Shown here: in pieces, positions 7,829 to 14,842 of the stretch | How the letters are laid out: each line of letters starts with the position of its first letter | How positions within the stretch are numbered: the stretch's first letter is position 1 | Source: an uncultured Alphaproteobacteria bacterium | Lineage (GTDB): Bacteria; Pseudomonadota; Alphaproteobacteria; RF32; CAG-239 | Direction: 5' to 3' | Assembly: GCA_944391355.1 (NCBI GenBank) | Contig: CALXTG010000054.1 | Coordinates: 1 to 26,773 of the forward strand | Length of the DNA: 26,773 nucleotides | Program-made: the position numbers and the translations under genes | The notes under the pieces: model-generated | Seen by the model: only the letters and a program-made list of their open reading frames with translations | Told to the model about the DNA's origin: nothing | Database searches by the model: none

Positions 7829-8806
7829 TCAACTCATATTATCTGATGTTTTATAACCGAATGAACTTTTATGCAACAGCTTATACATCTTTTTAACATC
7901 ATTTATTATTTTTTCGCTGCCGTCATAACAGCCCGGCAAAATCAGATCGGCATTCAGTTTATTGCCGAACCAGGTTCTCTGGCGTTTGGCATACTGCCGG
8001 GTATGCAGTTTGCCGAGCTCGTTCATGGTTTCATAATCGCTTTTACCGTCCAGATAATCCATAATTTCCGGCACGCCCAACGCCTTCATCGCCGGCAGAC
8101 GCGGCGAAAGTCCGCGCGCTTTCAGACGGCGGACTTCATCGATCGCCCCGCCGTTCAGCATCATGTCAAAACGCTGATAACAACGCCGGTCAAGTTCGGC
8201 AACGCCCGGAGCAATCTTAATCACCAGAAATTCGGCCTCGGGAAGTTTCTTTACCATCGGACGCCGATGCCATTCGCTCAGCGGCATCCCGGTTGAAAGA
8301 TAAACCTCCCAGGCCCGCCTTACCCGCGTTGTATCATTGGGACTCAATCGTGCCGCCGTTTCAGCGTCAACCTCATTCAATTTTCTGTGCAAGGCCCGGA
8401 CACCTTCCGCCGCCAGCTGCACTGCCACCTGTTTTTTTATTTCGTCAGAGGTTTCCGGTATCGGCGAAGCGCCGTTGAGCAGATTATCAATATACAACCC
8501 CGTGCCGCCGGTCACAACCGGAACCTTCCCCTCCTGCCACAGTTTTCGGATTATCTGAACCGCGGCCTCCAGCCAGTCGGCAACCGAACCGCTGTAATCC
8601 GCCTCATAAATTTCATAAAGGTAATGCGGAACCCTGGCTTTATCTTCCGCCGTCGGACAGGCCGACAGAACCGGCGTGTCGCGATAAACCTGCATGGCAT
8701 CGGCATTAACGACCGCGCCGTTTAACGCCTCTGCGATATCCAAAGCCAAAGCCGACTTTCCCGAAGCGGTCGGCCCGGCGACTATAATGACGGGATTAAA
8801 CGGCAT
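7829..8806 (-). CDS. miaA: tRNA dimethylallyltransferase MiaA
   Basis: MiaA transfers a dimethylallyl group to N6 of A37 in tRNAs reading UNN codons. From the ATG at 8806 the product has 325 residues. It shows the P-loop GPTASGKS at residues 11-18, the NADAMQVYRD block, the VTGGTGLY block and the DxTxRVRRAWEVY segment of the family. I chose 8806 because GGAAGGGG lies just upstream; the in-frame TTG at 8833 would add nine unlikely residues. The start overlaps the end of ddl by 25 nt, implying coupled translation, and mreB follows after 24 nt. A tRNA-modification gene between ddl and mreB is unusual and may tie it to growth-rate-linked transcription (inference). Confidence 0.96.
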   Translation of the reverse strand: MPFNPVIIVAGPTASGKSALALDIAEALNGAVVNADAMQVYRDTPVLSACPTAEDKARVPHYLYEIYEADYSGSVADWLEAAVQIIRKLWQEGKVPVVTGGTGLYIDNLLNGASPIPETSDEIKKQVAVQLAAEGVRALHRKLNEVDAETAARLSPNDTTRVRRAWEVYLSTGMPLSEWHRRPMVKKLPEAEFLVIKIAPGVAELDRRCYQRFDMMLNGGAIDEVRRLKARGLSPRLPAMKALGVPEIMDYLDGKSDYETMNELGKLHTRQYAKRQRTWFGNKLNADLILPGCYDGSEKIINDVKKMYKLLHKSSFGYKTSDNMS

Positions 8807-9699
8807 TTTGCCCCTTCCACCAGTTTTACACAAAGTTCCTTATACGAAATTCCCGCATATTTTGCCTGTTCCGGCACCAGCGACAACGGCGTCAGACCGG
8901 GATTGGTATTAATTTCCAAAAGGACAACCCCGTCTTCGGGATTATAACGAAAATCACTGCGCGAAACCGTATTACACCCCAAAGCCCGGTGAATTTTAAC
9001 CGCATAATCCTTACAGATTTCCGCAGTTTCATCACTCACCGGCGCCGGCAGCAGATGTTCGGTCATGCCGTCGGTATATTTGGCCTTATAGTCATAAAAT
9101 CCGGCCTTGGGACGCAGCTCGGTAACCGTATAGGCCTTATCCTCGAGAACCATAACCGTCAGCTCCCGGCCGGGAATATATTTTTCCGCCAGCAGCAGAA
9201 TGTCATCATCATGATAAACGACATTTTTTAAATCCGCCGCGTCAGTAACAATAAAAACCCCGACGCTCGAACCGTCCGAGACCGGTTTAACGACAAAAGG
9301 CCGAGCCAAAGTCTCAGCCGCAGCCTTAAACGCACGATAGCTCATTATCTGCGCCGGCGCGGTTTTAATACCGATACTTTTGGCAACCTCGCGGGTAATA
9401 TCTTTGCGCATTCCCGCCGCCGAAGCCGACAGCCCCGAATGCGTATAGGGAATTTGCATCAGATCCAGAAATCCCTGAATAGTGCCGTCTTCACCGTAGT
9501 TACCGTGAAGAGCGTTAAATACGACATCGGGCTTCTCTTTCTCCAAAACATCGACAAACTCCCGAAAATCACGCAAATCATAAGCAACCACTTCATATCC
9601 GGCTTCACGCAAAGCCGCGGCGACACCGGCGCCGGTTACCAGACTGACCTCCCGTTCCGAAGAAAAACCGCCGCTCATGACTAAAACTTTTTTCGCCAT
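8782..9699 (-). CDS. ddl: D-alanine--D-alanine ligase
   Basis: Ddl joins two D-alanines with ATP in the cytoplasm to supply the peptidoglycan stem terminus. The 305-residue product is of normal DdlB-like length and follows the ATP-grasp layout: GGFSSEREVSL (10-20, with the substrate-binding Glu15), ALHGNYGEDGTIQG (63-76), the KPVSDGSSVGV loop (138-148), SRSDFR (246-251) and the metal-binding EINTNPG (262-268). It is the first gene of the minus-strand cell-wall cluster. The ATG at 9699 has only a distant GAGG (about 14 nt), so translation may be modest. Its 3' end overlaps miaA. It is not next to murC, murB or ftsQ, where ddl sits in many proteobacteria. Confidence 0.96.
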   Translation of the reverse strand: MAKKVLVMSGGFSSEREVSLVTGAGVAAALREAGYEVVAYDLRDFREFVDVLEKEKPDVVFNALHGNYGEDGTIQGFLDLMQIPYTHSGLSASAAGMRKDITREVAKSIGIKTAPAQIMSYRAFKAAAETLARPFVVKPVSDGSSVGVFIVTDAADLKNVVYHDDDILLLAEKYIPGRELTVMVLEDKAYTVTELRPKAGFYDYKAKYTDGMTEHLLPAPVSDETAEICKDYAVKIHRALGCNTVSRSDFRYNPEDGVVLLEINTNPGLTPLSLVPEQAKYAGISYKELCVKLVEGAKCRLIPSL

Positions 9700-9777
9700 T
9701 TTAACTTTTTAAACCTCTTTAAAATATAAATTTTTATGCTAGTATGCGGCCAAATGATTTAAGAAAGACTAAAATTA
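9700..9777. promoter_or_regulatory. divergent intergenic region between ddl and the DUF3108 gene
   Basis: This 78-bp AT-rich gap must hold the 5' signals for both flanking operons. For the plus gene, TTTAAA (9718-9723) and TAGTAT (9740-9745) lie 16 nt apart and are a weak promoter match. For ddl, TTGGCC with a TATATT box on the other strand is possible but badly spaced. No clear operator palindrome is visible. Confidence 0.35.
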
Positions 9778-10557
9778 ATGAAAAAATTACTGTTTTTGAG
9801 CGCTTTTTTCTGTCTCTTTGCCGGACAAGCCGATGCTTCCGGCGTCACGCATGATTTTACGGTTTTTATCGGCCCCTTTAACGCCAGCCGGACTGAATTT
9901 ACTTACCGCCTGTCTCCCGGGGAATACGAGGTCAAATCAACCGTCAGAACCGCCGGAATTTTCGACACGCTTTATCCATTTAAAGCCGAATATGCCACCT
10001 CCGGGCGCATCAAAGGCGATGAGCTTGAAACCGCCAGCTATAAATATAAATCGCAAAGCCGTTTCAACCGCCGCAGCAAAGAATTGGTCTATGATGATAA
10101 AGGCAACCCGCTTTACCGCCTCAGCTCCAAAAACGACAAAAGCAAAAAAGTCGAGATTCTGCCCAATCCCGATAACCGGGATACCACCGATCTGCAAACC
10201 GTGATTGCCGAACTGGCCCGGCAATACAACAAACTGAAATTCTGCGACGCGCGGATGCAGGTTTTTGACGGCAAACGCCGTTTTGACGTCATTTTCAAAG
10301 ACGAAGGCAAAGAACCGTTAAACGCCTCGGAATATTCGCCTTATGCCGGAGAGGCCGCCAAATGTTCGATGTATATTGACAAACTCGGCGCCAAAGGCGA
10401 CGACCTGCTCTGGGATCTTACCTCCGACCGTCCGGTCTATTTCTGGATTCTTGAAGACGAAAAAACCCGGCTGCCGTTTATTGCCCGGATTCAAATAGAA
10501 AAAACCGATCTCGGCGCCCTCAATGTCTATACCCGCAAAATCACAACCGAGGAATAA
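9778..10557 (+). CDS. DUF3108-family exported protein
   Basis: A 259-residue product with a clear signal peptide (residues 1-20: MKK, hydrophobic core, then Gln-Ala-Asp-Ala-Ser). The mature part is a beta-rich domain beginning HDFTVFIGPFNASRTEFTY. It ends with an Asp-Leu-Gln-Thr segment, a Cys, then VFDGKRRFDVIF, the pattern I associate with proteobacterial DUF3108 proteins, a family of unknown biochemical role in the periplasm. A second conserved Cys occurs in AAKCSMYIDKLGAKGDDLLW. The ATG at 9778 is preceded by AAGAAAGA, a weak ribosome site. trhP starts 2 nt after the stop, so the two share a transcript. I assign no function. Confidence 0.88.
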   Translation: MKKLLFLSAFFCLFAGQADASGVTHDFTVFIGPFNASRTEFTYRLSPGEYEVKSTVRTAGIFDTLYPFKAEYATSGRIKGDELETASYKYKSQSRFNRRSKELVYDDKGNPLYRLSSKNDKSKKVEILPNPDNRDTTDLQTVIAELARQYNKLKFCDARMQVFDGKRRFDVIFKDEGKEPLNASEYSPYAGEAAKCSMYIDKLGAKGDDLLWDLTSDRPVYFWILEDEKTRLPFIARIQIEKTDLGALNVYTRKITTEE

Positions 10558-10559
10558 CT

Positions 10560-11966
10560 ATGGCCAAATCAGAATTACTCCTGCCCGCCGGTTCGCTGGT
10601 CAAACTCAAAACCGCAATTCTCTACGGCGCCGACGCCGTTTATGCCGGCACCCCGGATATGAGTCTGCGCACTCAGTCCAAAATCTCTCTTGAAGATTTG
10701 GAAGAAGGAATAAAGTTCGTCCATGAGCACGGCAAAAAAATTTACCTAACATTAAACCTTTTTATTCATAACCGCGAGGCCGAAAAGCTGCCGCAGTTTG
10801 TCGAAACCTTACGACATTTGCAGCCCGACGGCGTGTTAATCGCCGACCCCGGCGTTTTTCAGTTTGTCAAAGAAAATGCCCCCGAACTAAACCTTTTTGT
10901 TTCGACTCAGGCCAATATCTGCTCCTGGCCGGCGGTTAAATTCTGGCAAAACCAAGGGGCAAAGCTCTGTGTGCTCGGCCGCGAAGTCACCTATGAGGAG
11001 ATGAAGGAAATCCGGCAAAAATGCCCCGATATTTTGCTGGAGTGTTTTATGCACGGCGCCATGTGTATGTCTTATTCCGGCCGCTGCCTGATTTCCAATT
11101 ATCTGGCCGACCGCAGCGCCAACCAGGGCAAATGCGCCCATTGCTGCCGCTGGCATTATAAACTGCACCTGCGCTTAAAAGACGGTTCGGTCAAAGAACT
11201 GCTGATTGACGAACATAACAAGGACAGTTTTGAATTTCTGCTTGAAGAAGAATTCCGCCCCGGCGAATATTATGAAATTATTGAAGACGAACACGGCGGC
11301 TATCTGCTCAACTCCAAAGACATGTGCCTGTTGCCGCGCCTGCCCGACCTGCTTTCCATCGGCATGGATTCGTTGAAAGTCGAAGGCCGCAATAAAACCG
11401 AATATTATGCCGCAATCGTTGCCCGCACTTATCGCCAGGCCATCGACGACTGGTATAAAAATCCACAAGCCTGGAACTGGCAAAACTACATGGACGAGCT
11501 TTATACCCTGCAAAACCGCGGCTATTGTCTCGGCTTCCATGACGGCAAGCTGACCGAAATCAGCCAGAACTACGAATATACCCGCACCCTCGGCGACTGG
11601 CTTTTCGCCGGTTCAATTATCGAATGGCAGGGAGATGAGGCAATTTTTGAAATCCGCAACTACATCAACCAAGGCGAATTCATCGAATTTCTGCTGCCCG
11701 GAAGTCTGGAAAATCTGCGCCTGAGTTTTGAAGAATTCATCGACGCCGACAGCGGCGAAATCACGCCCAGGGTTTCGGCCGGGCAAAACAAAAAAATCCG
11801 TATTCCCGCTGCCGCTTTCGGCAAACCGGCCGAAGAAATAAAAAAACTGCTGCCGCAATATTCAATTGCCCGCAAACCGGCTCCGTTGCAAGGCGCCAAC
11901 CGGGAATTTCTGCGCCATAAAAAAGCCGAATATCAAATTTTATGCAACAAAAAAGCTGAGAACTAA
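10560..11966 (+). CDS. trhP: U32-family tRNA 5-hydroxyuridine synthesis protein TrhP (YegQ)
   Basis: TrhP (YegQ) takes part in prephenate-dependent hydroxylation of U34 in tRNA. It belongs to the U32 family, formerly called collagenase-like peptidases. The 468-residue product matches the YegQ layout along its length: LLPAGSLVKLKTAILYGADAVYAG at the start, STQANICSWPAVKFW mid-domain, then the U32 signature with Cys169 and Cys176 and a GxC...CRW pair at Cys192 and Cys196, the likely iron-sulfur ligands. RPGEYYEIIEDEHGGYLLNS and SLKVEGRNKTEYYAA follow. RlhA, the 23S rRNA paralogue, is less likely because those latter blocks are YegQ-like. The ATG at 10560 has GAGGA 6 nt upstream. The last eight residues (LCNKKAEN) are encoded within a palindrome and are shared with the convergent gene. 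Confidence 0.9.
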   Translation: MAKSELLLPAGSLVKLKTAILYGADAVYAGTPDMSLRTQSKISLEDLEEGIKFVHEHGKKIYLTLNLFIHNREAEKLPQFVETLRHLQPDGVLIADPGVFQFVKENAPELNLFVSTQANICSWPAVKFWQNQGAKLCVLGREVTYEEMKEIRQKCPDILLECFMHGAMCMSYSGRCLISNYLADRSANQGKCAHCCRWHYKLHLRLKDGSVKELLIDEHNKDSFEFLLEEEFRPGEYYEIIEDEHGGYLLNSKDMCLLPRLPDLLSIGMDSLKVEGRNKTEYYAAIVARTYRQAIDDWYKNPQAWNWQNYMDELYTLQNRGYCLGFHDGKLTEISQNYEYTRTLGDWLFAGSIIEWQGDEAIFEIRNYINQGEFIEFLLPGSLENLRLSFEEFIDADSGEITPRVSAGQNKKIRIPAAAFGKPAEEIKKLLPQYSIARKPAPLQGANREFLRHKKAEYQILCNKKAEN

Positions 11967-11989
11967 TTCTCAGCTTTTTTGTTGCATAA
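11940..11989. terminator. 50-bp perfect palindrome, bidirectional terminator overlapping two stop codons
   Basis: A 23-bp arm pairs perfectly with its partner around the loop CTAA (11963-11966). The inner stem is AAGCTGAGAA/TTCTCAGCTT, with A6 on one side and T6 on the other, so both strands show a hairpin followed by Ts. The loop carries the TAA of trhP (11964-11966) and, on the other strand, the TAG of the small membrane-protein gene (11965-11963). Both proteins therefore end in the same eight residues, LCNKKAEN. Confidence 0.9.
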
Positions 11990-12208
11990 CCAAGATTTCG
12001 GCATCAACTCAAACAACAGCAAAACTGCCGCTAAAAGCATTGCCGAGCCAAGGAAATTCATGATCAGACACATTACGATTAAAACCGCGATGCAGACATT
12101 AAGAAAAATCCGCATGCCGATTAACTCACCGTAACGAACATTTGTTATCCGCCCCGCCGCATAAAACAGAACTTCAACAATCACCAAAAATAAAAAAATA
12201 CTTTCCAT
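11963..12208 (-). CDS. small membrane protein, about three transmembrane segments
   Basis: An 81-residue hydrophobic protein from the ATG at 12208 (MESIFLFL...). An in-frame GTG at 12226 would add six residues and has GGGAAAG upstream, so the start is uncertain. Hydrophobic stretches lie at about 3-18, 33-52 and 53-71, with a short basic segment between the first two. The C-terminal LCNKKAEN comes from the shared palindrome. It overlaps or abuts the preceding small membrane-protein gene (stop at 12213), so the two form a two-gene operon. I recognise no family. A role as a small integral membrane pair or complex is inference from size and coupling. Confidence 0.7.
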   Translation of the reverse strand: MESIFLFLVIVEVLFYAAGRITNVRYGELIGMRIFLNVCIAVLIVMCLIMNFLGSAMLLAAVLLLFELMPKSWLCNKKAEN

Positions 12209-12212
12209 CTTT

Positions 12213-12479
12213 TCACGATTTATCACAGCACTTTCCCATACTTACGCCGAAAGCAATCAAAAGCATAACCGCGCAGGGAAGCATTACAGCAGACCAAATA
12301 CCGCAATAGCCGATAATCCCCATGCCCAAACCGCCCAAAATACAGACAATCTGCAGACTGATTATACGGGCAGTTTTATTTTTGCTCAAAACCGCAATGG
12401 TTATGCAAACGGAAATTATCAGCAGACAAAGCTGAAAAACCGGAAATATGAATCCATGCAAAAGAAAATCTTTTTCCAT
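12213..12479 (-). CDS. small membrane protein, about three transmembrane segments
   Basis: An 88-residue hydrophobic protein with spans at about 9-31, 38-60 and 61-80, a basic loop (SKNKTARI) between the first two, and a Cys-Cys near the C-terminus. The ATG at 12479 has no strong ribosome site, but a good promoter (12524-12552) lies about 45 nt upstream. Its stop is within a few bases of the next small membrane gene, so the two are co-transcribed and end at the palindrome 11940-11989. The two proteins are alike in size and topology, but I see no clear sequence identity between them. No family recognised. Confidence 0.75.
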   Translation of the reverse strand: MEKDFLLHGFIFPVFQLCLLIISVCITIAVLSKNKTARIISLQIVCILGGLGMGIIGYCGIWSAVMLPCAVMLLIAFGVSMGKCCDKS

Positions 12480-12523
12480 AGGCTTAATTATTTATAGTTT
12501 AACAATAATCATTTTGTCTGTTC

Positions 12524-12552
12524 AATATAGCCGGACACAAAATATTTGTAAA
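12524..12552 (-). promoter_or_regulatory. sigma-70-type promoter for the small membrane-protein pair
   Basis: On the minus strand TTTACA (-35) and TATATT (-10) are exactly 17 nt apart, each one base from consensus. The predicted transcript start is near 12517, leaving a leader of about 38 nt before the ATG at 12479. Confidence 0.55.
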
Positions 12553-12553
12553 G

Positions 12554-12580
12554 AAAAAAGCCCCGCTGTCACGGGGCTTT
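12554..12580 (-). terminator. rho-independent terminator of the 167-residue helical-protein gene
   Basis: On the minus strand AAAGCCCCG and CGGGGCTTT form a 9-bp stem around TGACAG, followed by more Ts (A-run 12554-12559 on the plus strand). It starts 3 nt after the TAG of the gene at 12584-13087. It ends just before the -35 box of the next promoter, so the two transcripts are cleanly separated. Confidence 0.9.
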
Positions 12581-12583
12581 ATC

Positions 12584-13087
12584 CTAAACTTTTACCAAAC
12601 GCAGCAGATTATTTTTACGTTCTTCGTTTTTCTGCTCGCGGGCTATTTCCAACACGGTTTTCAGCCGGTCCTTTTCACTGATGTAATCAATCTGCTGTTC
12701 CTTGACATCACACCATTTTTGCTTATTGCCCAAATTCCAATAACAGCTCGCCTCGCCGTCAAGAGACGTAAGCTTTTCTTCCGGGGTGGCGGCCAGTTCG
12801 AAAGCCTTATGGTAATATCGGGCCGATTCATGATAATTTTTCATATCAAAATGATACCCGGATCCGATTTCGTTCATCTTGCGTCTTGCCCTGGCAATCT
12901 CACGGTAACAAAGATATTCCACATCACAGCTGATACCTTTGTCCGTCATGACTGTCTGCGGAAAGGCATGGGCAATTTCGGCAACTTTGCTGAACATATC
13001 AACAATCCGGTCCAACTGGCGCGGACTGCTTTTACTGATTTCTTTAGCATACTGATAAGCTAAAACGGCATTTTGTCCCATTGTCAT
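12584..13087 (-). CDS. helical TPR-like protein of unknown function
   Basis: A 167-residue, highly charged, all-helical protein without signal peptide or membrane segment. The middle (about 85-110: FDMKNYHESARYYHKAFELAATPEEK) has the Tyr/Ala/Leu spacing of a TPR helix pair. Four Cys are present, including CDVEYLC. The ATG at 13087 has AGGAGAGG immediately upstream, and a strong promoter sits at 13131-13159. A terminator follows the stop. It therefore seems to be a single-gene unit, but the gene upstream on the same strand also encodes a TPR-like protein with the same phrase style (NYxxxxxYYxxAxxLA). The pair may have come from duplication or act together. No specific function can be assigned. 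Confidence 0.8.
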   Translation of the reverse strand: MTMGQNAVLAYQYAKEISKSSPRQLDRIVDMFSKVAEIAHAFPQTVMTDKGISCDVEYLCYREIARARRKMNEIGSGYHFDMKNYHESARYYHKAFELAATPEEKLTSLDGEASCYWNLGNKQKWCDVKEQQIDYISEKDRLKTVLEIAREQKNEERKNNLLRLVKV

Positions 13088-13130
13088 GTTCCTCTCCTTT
13101 CCGACAGCGTTTTACTTTGTTAATACAGAC

Positions 13131-13159
13131 AATATATACCCCGAAGTTATACTTGTCCA
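13131..13159 (-). promoter_or_regulatory. sigma-70-type promoter for the 167-residue helical protein
   Basis: On the minus strand TGGACA (-35) and TATATT (-10) are separated by exactly 17 nt, each one base from consensus. The expected transcript start is near 13124, about 37 nt before the ATG at 13087. Confidence 0.6.
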
Positions 13160-13192
13160 GAGAAGCGACAATGATTTCGCAAACTTTTTTAT

Positions 13193-14074
13193 TCAGTGCA
13201 GAGGCGTCAGCATCCGGCGGATAATATTCTTGCTGTATTTAATGCCGCCGAACTCAAACTCTTCGCCGTTTTTCAACAGATCATTCATGCGCCGGTACAG
13301 ACAGCCGCAGCGATTATCATCGGCTTGCAGATAATTTCTGTTTACCTCAATCAGCTTGGCAAACAGCTCAAGCTTACGGATTCGATTATCCTCACCGTCA
13401 ATTTTATCTTCCAGCGACCGAACCGCCAAAACGGCCGTTTTATTCATTAAATCATAAATTCTTTTCTGCTGTTGGGGAATATCCAGCTCCTGATAAAGAA
13501 CCAGCAATTCCCTGCAAATTTGCAGCGTATTCAGGCATTTTCCGGCCACATCCGTATCTTCTTTGGGGACATATTCCAATGCCCGTTCATAAAGAGCGGC
13601 AGCCTCATCGGCATTTTTCTGCATTTCGGCCAAAGCAACATAAGCCTCGCGTTTGTCCTTATCCTGACTGAGCTCAATAATTTTCAAAAAGCATTTATAA
13701 AATGCCTCATCATCTTTCATCAGCCGGTAATTATAGGCCATACGCTTCAAAACCGCAATTTTTTCGGCATTGTCCCGCGCCAGTTTATAGGCTTGCTGAT
13801 AATAATCGAGCGCCAGATTATAATTGTTTTTATTGAAAATAATTTTACTTTGATTTTTTCTGGTCAGGGCATCACCAATATTATTATATGACCAGTACAA
13901 AATGAGCGACTTCTTGTCGACGATATCTTCCTCATTGCCGGTACTGTTCTGACCGAGTTCAATCACTTTGCCGTAGGCGGCGATTTCGGCATTGATGTCT
14001 TTGGCCGACTTAGCCGCCTGCAAAGCCTGGTGATAGGCCCGGACCAGATTGGAATGACCACCTGTTTTTCTCAT
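13193..14074 (-). CDS. TPR-repeat protein of unknown function
   Basis: A 293-residue soluble helical protein. Several TPR-like helix pairs can be read: YHQALQAAKSAKDINAEIAAYGKVIEL near the start, NYNLALDYYQQAYKLARDNAEK (about 83-104), then AFYKCFLKIIELSQ, and AYVALAEMQKNADEAAALYERALEYVP (about 143-169). The rest is helical and charged. There is no signal peptide, so it is probably cytoplasmic. The ATG at 14074 has CGGAG about 6 nt upstream. TPRs usually mediate protein-protein contacts; the partner is unknown. The 105-bp gap to the next gene carries that gene's own promoter, and I see no convincing terminator for this one. Confidence 0.85.
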   Translation of the reverse strand: MRKTGGHSNLVRAYHQALQAAKSAKDINAEIAAYGKVIELGQNSTGNEEDIVDKKSLILYWSYNNIGDALTRKNQSKIIFNKNNYNLALDYYQQAYKLARDNAEKIAVLKRMAYNYRLMKDDEAFYKCFLKIIELSQDKDKREAYVALAEMQKNADEAAALYERALEYVPKEDTDVAGKCLNTLQICRELLVLYQELDIPQQQKRIYDLMNKTAVLAVRSLEDKIDGEDNRIRKLELFAKLIEVNRNYLQADDNRCGCLYRRMNDLLKNGEEFEFGGIKYSKNIIRRMLTPLH

Positions 14075-14128
14075 TTCTGCTCCGTGTCTTCATATAAATG
14101 ATTGAAACAGCGACCTGTAGGCTGCCGT

Positions 14129-14458
14129 TTAGTGATTTTTATAACCCGCCGTACAAGTTCCGCATTTTTCCGACGGATTATCCAAACCGCCGGTTTGCAG
14201 ACAATAATCTTCACGTTTTAAATTATATTCTTTATGAACCGGACAAGTGTCGCAAAGGCAGCCGCGGTCTTCTTCGATACAGTGGCTTTTTTCAAACGCG
14301 CAGAACATGCTTTCATAATGATCGACTTCTTCCAGATTCCCCATCATATGATAAAGATTCTCCGGCAAAGACTTAACCTTGCAGGTCGTTGTGTAAGAGG
14401 GACAGTCCATACACTGACATCTTTTAAGATTCTCTTTGGTTCTGGCAACTTGCATCAT
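14129..14458 (-). CDS. Cys-rich DUF2769-like protein
   Basis: A 109-residue product with 12 Cys and no signal peptide. It opens with CQCMDCPSYTTTC (about residues 14-26), continues MFCAFEKSHC, GCLCDTCPVHKEY and YCLQTG, and ends with KCGTC. The CxCxxCPxY arrangement recalls DUF2769-type proteins, which have no known function; I am only moderately sure of the family. The Cys spacing suggests metal or iron-sulfur binding in the cytoplasm. I chose the ATG at 14458 because AAGGAG lies just upstream. A farther ATG at 14485 would place the ribosome site inside the gene, and an ATG at 14455 is equally possible. A weak promoter and a small palindrome (14471-14486) lie upstream, so it may be a regulated single gene. 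Confidence 0.75.
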   Translation of the reverse strand: MMQVARTKENLKRCQCMDCPSYTTTCKVKSLPENLYHMMGNLEEVDHYESMFCAFEKSHCIEEDRGCLCDTCPVHKEYNLKREDYCLQTGGLDNPSEKCGTCTAGYKNH

Positions 14459-14470
14459 TTTTCTCCTTAT

Positions 14471-14486
14471 AGTGAATAACATCACT
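14471..14486. promoter_or_regulatory. small palindrome in the leader of the DUF2769-like gene
   Basis: AGTGA and TCACT flank a 6-nt spacer. The site lies between the weak promoter at 14491-14519 and the ribosome site, covering the expected transcript start near 14484, where a repressor could bind. It could equally be a short RNA hairpin. Confidence 0.35.
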
Positions 14487-14490
14487 CTAG

Positions 14491-14519
14491 GATATATGCC
14501 CCGGCTTGCCCGAAAACAA
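14491..14519 (-). promoter_or_regulatory. weak promoter for the DUF2769-like gene
   Basis: On the minus strand TTGTTT and TATATC are 17 nt apart. The match is only partial, but the position, about 30 nt before the start codon in an otherwise empty gap, fits. Confidence 0.35.
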
Positions 14520-14542
14520 CTATACGGATTATGTATTTTATT

Positions 14543-14833
14543 TTAAAATCTTTTAAACTTTCCCGCTTCGATTTCCGGGAAAAAACCGCTCGACTTGCGC
14601 GGCAAAAAACTGACCCGGTCGACCCGCGCCCATAACGGCCCGTTATGGCAGGCGGCAATCATCCGCTCAATTCCCTCTTCGTCTCCGGCCAACGCCAGCT
14701 CGACGCTGCCGTCATCCAGATTCGCCGCCCAACCTGAAATACCGCCGATTTCTTCAGCGGTTTTCTGCGCCCAGCGCCGAAAGCCGACTCCCTGAACTCT
14801 CCCTTCAATTTTCAGATTAACTTCTTTTCGCAC
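14543..14833 (-). CDS. acyP: acylphosphatase
   Basis: Acylphosphatase hydrolyses carboxyl-phosphate bonds such as acetyl or carbamoyl phosphate in the cytoplasm. The 96-residue product has the family's normal length and both signature blocks: GRVQGVGFRRW (11-21, with the phosphate-binding Arg19) and GWAANLDDGSVE (34-45, with the catalytic Asn38). The start is a GTG at 14833, 9 nt after the ATP12 stop, with no clear ribosome site, so translation is probably coupled to the gene upstream. It is the last gene of the rarA-to-acyP cluster. No terminator is obvious after its stop. Confidence 0.95.
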   Translation of the reverse strand: MRKEVNLKIEGRVQGVGFRRWAQKTAEEIGGISGWAANLDDGSVELALAGDEEGIERMIAACHNGPLWARVDRVSFLPRKSSGFFPEIEAGKFKRF

Positions 14834-14842
14834 GGCGCACTG

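Noticed and set aside
8807..8833. TTG start giving a longer MiaA
   Set aside because: The strong GGAAGGGG site sits directly before the ATG at 8806, and the extra residues do not match the family N-terminus.
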